A stretch of DNA of 16,369 nt from Desulfobacteraceae bacterium (GTDB taxonomy: Bacteria > Desulfobacterota > Desulfobacteria > Desulfobacterales > SURF-15), in assembly GCA_003599475.1 (NCBI GenBank), contig QZKK01000237.1, positions 1 through 16,369 of the forward strand, given 5' to 3'. A program made the position numbers and the translations under genes. Positions 14,668 through 16,369 of the stretch are shown here, piece by piece. Each line of letters opens with the position of its first letter. The first letter of the stretch is position 1. A model generated the notes under the pieces. That model did not search any database and was not told where the DNA came from. It saw only the letters and a program-made list of their open reading frames with translations.

Positions 14668-14874
14668 TTTCCGGATCTCCTGAACCAGCTCTTTGATGAT
14701 CGAGACGACGTTGCGCCCCCTTTCCCGTGCGATCGTGTGGGCGTCATCGACGATTTTGGCCGCCTGTTTTTCGAGCACTTCCGCCGGCGGCGCCGGAATC
14801 TTCAACCGCTCATACTGCCATACGAGAAATCGCACGGCCAGCCGCTCTTCCTGTTTCCTGATAAAACCCATCAT
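14665..14874 (-). CDS. Small protein of unknown function, translationally linked to holA
   Basis: 69 residues from ATG 14874. Not recognised as a known family. It is charged (many Lys, Arg, Glu), with no membrane segment or signal peptide, and probably mostly helical; a Pro-Ala-Pro-Pro break falls near residues 27-30. The start codon overlaps the holA stop as ATGA, the usual sign of coupled translation, and this decides the start: an upstream in-frame ATG at 14970 would lie deep inside holA. Its stop codon touches a tandem repeat tract. The tight coupling argues it is a real gene rather than a shadow, perhaps a conserved partner, but no role can be assigned. Confidence 0.65.
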   Translation of the reverse strand: MMGFIRKQEERLAVRFLVWQYERLKIPAPPAEVLEKQAAKIVDDAHTIARERGRNVVSIIKELVQEIRK

Positions 14875-16310
14875 CCGTTTTCCCCGCAGATGCAAAAAAT
14901 TGCCGCCTCCAGAACGATCTTCGGATTCTGTCCGGTCGTCTTGATCCGGATATCCGCTTCGGAAAGGCATTCCAGGGCATGCAGAAGCTCGGGCTCTGTA
15001 TAGGCGGCGGCTTTGACCAGCGTAAGAAAGATCGGATACGCATTCTGCGGATTTCTCGCAACGATCAGATCGGTGGAATGCTTTTTCTTCTTCTTTTTCG
15101 TCTCTTTTTCGCTCTCGACAGATTCTTCGTACCAGGACTGAATTTGATCTGTAAGTTTCCGGTCATAGGCCTCGATTTCGGAAATGATGGTTCGCTTGAA
15201 CTGTGCATAGGTCATGCGGGGCTGCCACGACCGGTTGAACGGGCTTTCCAGAAATCCCCTGGCGGAAATCAGCTTCCGAACCTGGTTGGTAAGCGCAGTG
15301 AGAATCTGCAGCGGATGGATGGCGTCTGAAAGCAGCGAACCCATCAGAGCCAATGCCTGTGGAATGTCTCTTTCCGAAACGGCATTGGTAAATTCATAAA
15401 TCGGATCCTTTCGGGTGCGGTTCAGCACGGCCTCGACATCTTCCACCGTGATGACGGAGCGCGTCCCGACGAAATCGGCCAGCTTCTCGAGATTGTGGGA
15501 AAAGGTTCGAAGATCGAATCCGGTCATATCGCAAACGGCGAGAAACGCATCTTTGTCGAGGGTTTTTCCTGTGTTCGACAGAGTCGATTTCACCATATCC
15601 CAAAGAACCGCCTCCTGCGCGATCTTCTCTTCCCTCCTGTCCCCTTTGGGTACCGAGCAATCGATAACCAATCCGCGTTCCAGAACGGCTTTGAAGAGGC
15701 TTCTCCGTTTGTCCACCACATCCGTTGTGATGATGAGATGGTTGTTTTTCGGAAATCCCCTTTGAACCGCCTTTTCCAGCAGCGAGGCATCGTCGCTGTC
15801 CGGAATGGATAGCTTATTTTCCATGCAATACGTCTTCAGGGTCTCGATCCATGCACCGTCATCCGGTTGTTCTCCCAGCAGCTTTTCGGCCCTTTCCGCA
15901 TCCGCGATGTCTTCGAGGGTCAGATCCTTGGTCCGAAGAAGGGAAATGAAGAGCCTAGCCGCCTTTTTTTGCTCGTTTAGCGCCAGAGCCTCCCGGATCT
16001 GACTCGACAGCTTGGCTTCGTCCTGTTTTCCATAAAATACCTTAGAATCGAGCAGGGCGACGATTTTGCGCCCGGGTTGAAGGGAAAAAGTACCGCTGCG
16101 TTCGATGGCTTGGCGAATGCTTCCTTCGGCATCGCTCACGGGGTCGTAATTGAGGCTTCGCTTCCCCTCCGGAAGCAGGGAATCGAGCAGTCGCTCGAAC
16201 GCGGATTTATAGAGAACCTCTTCTCCGTAGAGAAGATAGACCGGACACGGCGGTTTATCCGAAAGCCCTTTCAGATAACGATCCAACTGGCTGCAGGAAA
16301 GTTCAGGCAT
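14871..16310 (-). CDS. holA: DNA polymerase III subunit delta
   Basis: Subunit of the clamp loader that opens the beta sliding clamp; it acts in the replisome. Recognised from the N-terminal CPVYLLYGEEVLYKSAFERLL, the SL/TGFDLRTFSHNLEKL central part and the YEFTNAVSERDIPQALALMGSLL...HPLQILTALTNQVRKL C-terminal collar region. With 479 residues it is clearly longer than the roughly 340 of typical delta subunits. The extra length sits mainly in the first domain (about 95-200) and in a lysine-rich insertion (six lysines at 405-410) near the C-terminus. The ATG lacks a strong SD; an upstream frame may run into it. A small gene follows with an ATGA overlap. Confidence 0.9.
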   Translation of the reverse strand: MPELSCSQLDRYLKGLSDKPPCPVYLLYGEEVLYKSAFERLLDSLLPEGKRSLNYDPVSDAEGSIRQAIERSGTFSLQPGRKIVALLDSKVFYGKQDEAKLSSQIREALALNEQKKAARLFISLLRTKDLTLEDIADAERAEKLLGEQPDDGAWIETLKTYCMENKLSIPDSDDASLLEKAVQRGFPKNNHLIITTDVVDKRRSLFKAVLERGLVIDCSVPKGDRREEKIAQEAVLWDMVKSTLSNTGKTLDKDAFLAVCDMTGFDLRTFSHNLEKLADFVGTRSVITVEDVEAVLNRTRKDPIYEFTNAVSERDIPQALALMGSLLSDAIHPLQILTALTNQVRKLISARGFLESPFNRSWQPRMTYAQFKRTIISEIEAYDRKLTDQIQSWYEESVESEKETKKKKKKHSTDLIVARNPQNAYPIFLTLVKAAAYTEPELLHALECLSEADIRIKTTGQNPKIVLEAAIFCICGENG

Positions 16311-16369
16311 CGGCTCTGGTTCTCATTCCGGAAACCGGTTGAAAAGGAGATTCATACAATTCTGAAGAA
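16303..16369 (-). other. Window edge: possible 3' end of a gene upstream of holA
   Basis: Two minus-strand frames are open from the window edge. One stops at TGA 16305-16303, overlapping the first codons of holA; the other stops at 16325-16323, 12 nt before it. In related bacteria an LPS-assembly lipoprotein gene (lptE) often precedes holA, but about 20 residues are too few to recognise a protein. Confidence 0.25.

Overview
The window looks like ordinary chromosome from a Gram-negative bacterium. The best guess is a member of the Desulfobacterota (old Deltaproteobacteria). This is inferred from the two-subunit glycine decarboxylase, a ClpS-ClpA pair, a SecA of about 840 residues with a C-terminal zinc motif, and the general style of the proteins. 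It is not proven: there is no rRNA or other marker here.

Layout. Positions 118-7768 read leftwards (minus strand). From right to left they are folD, a membrane-anchored M23 peptidoglycan peptidase, secA, clpS and clpA. Positions 8297-14593 read rightwards: gcvH, gcvPA, gcvPB, lipB, lipA, alr. The right end (14665-16310) is again minus strand: holA (DNA polymerase III delta) followed by a 69-residue protein of unknown function joined to it by an ATGA overlap.

How the genes fit together. gcvH-gcvPA-gcvPB encode the P and H proteins of the glycine cleavage system. lipB and lipA make the lipoyl group that GcvH must carry. The divergent folD acts on the methylene-tetrahydrofolate that glycine cleavage produces. 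Together they form a one-carbon/glycine island, but gcvT and lpd are not in the window. ClpS delivers N-degron substrates to ClpA. SecA drives protein export. Alr and the M23 enzyme belong to cell-wall metabolism. Good sigma-70-like promoters lie before secA and, about 200 nt ahead of the gene, before clpS. The clpS leader can fold into a long hairpin.

The most unusual thing is between the genes. About a dozen short tracts of degenerate tandem repeats, with periods of 7, 8 or 9 nt and several different unit sequences, occupy much of the intergenic DNA. They often start right at, or run into, the 3' ends of genes. The lipA stop codon lies inside one tract. The last 25 residues and the stop of LipB are encoded by two others. 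The stop of the 69-residue protein lies in the last unit of another. Two pairs of tracts face each other as long imperfect inverted repeats (7838-7973 and 11499-11581). I know of no described mechanism for this architecture. No mobile-element genes, CRISPR, tRNA or rRNA were seen, and no gene here ends in a textbook intrinsic terminator.
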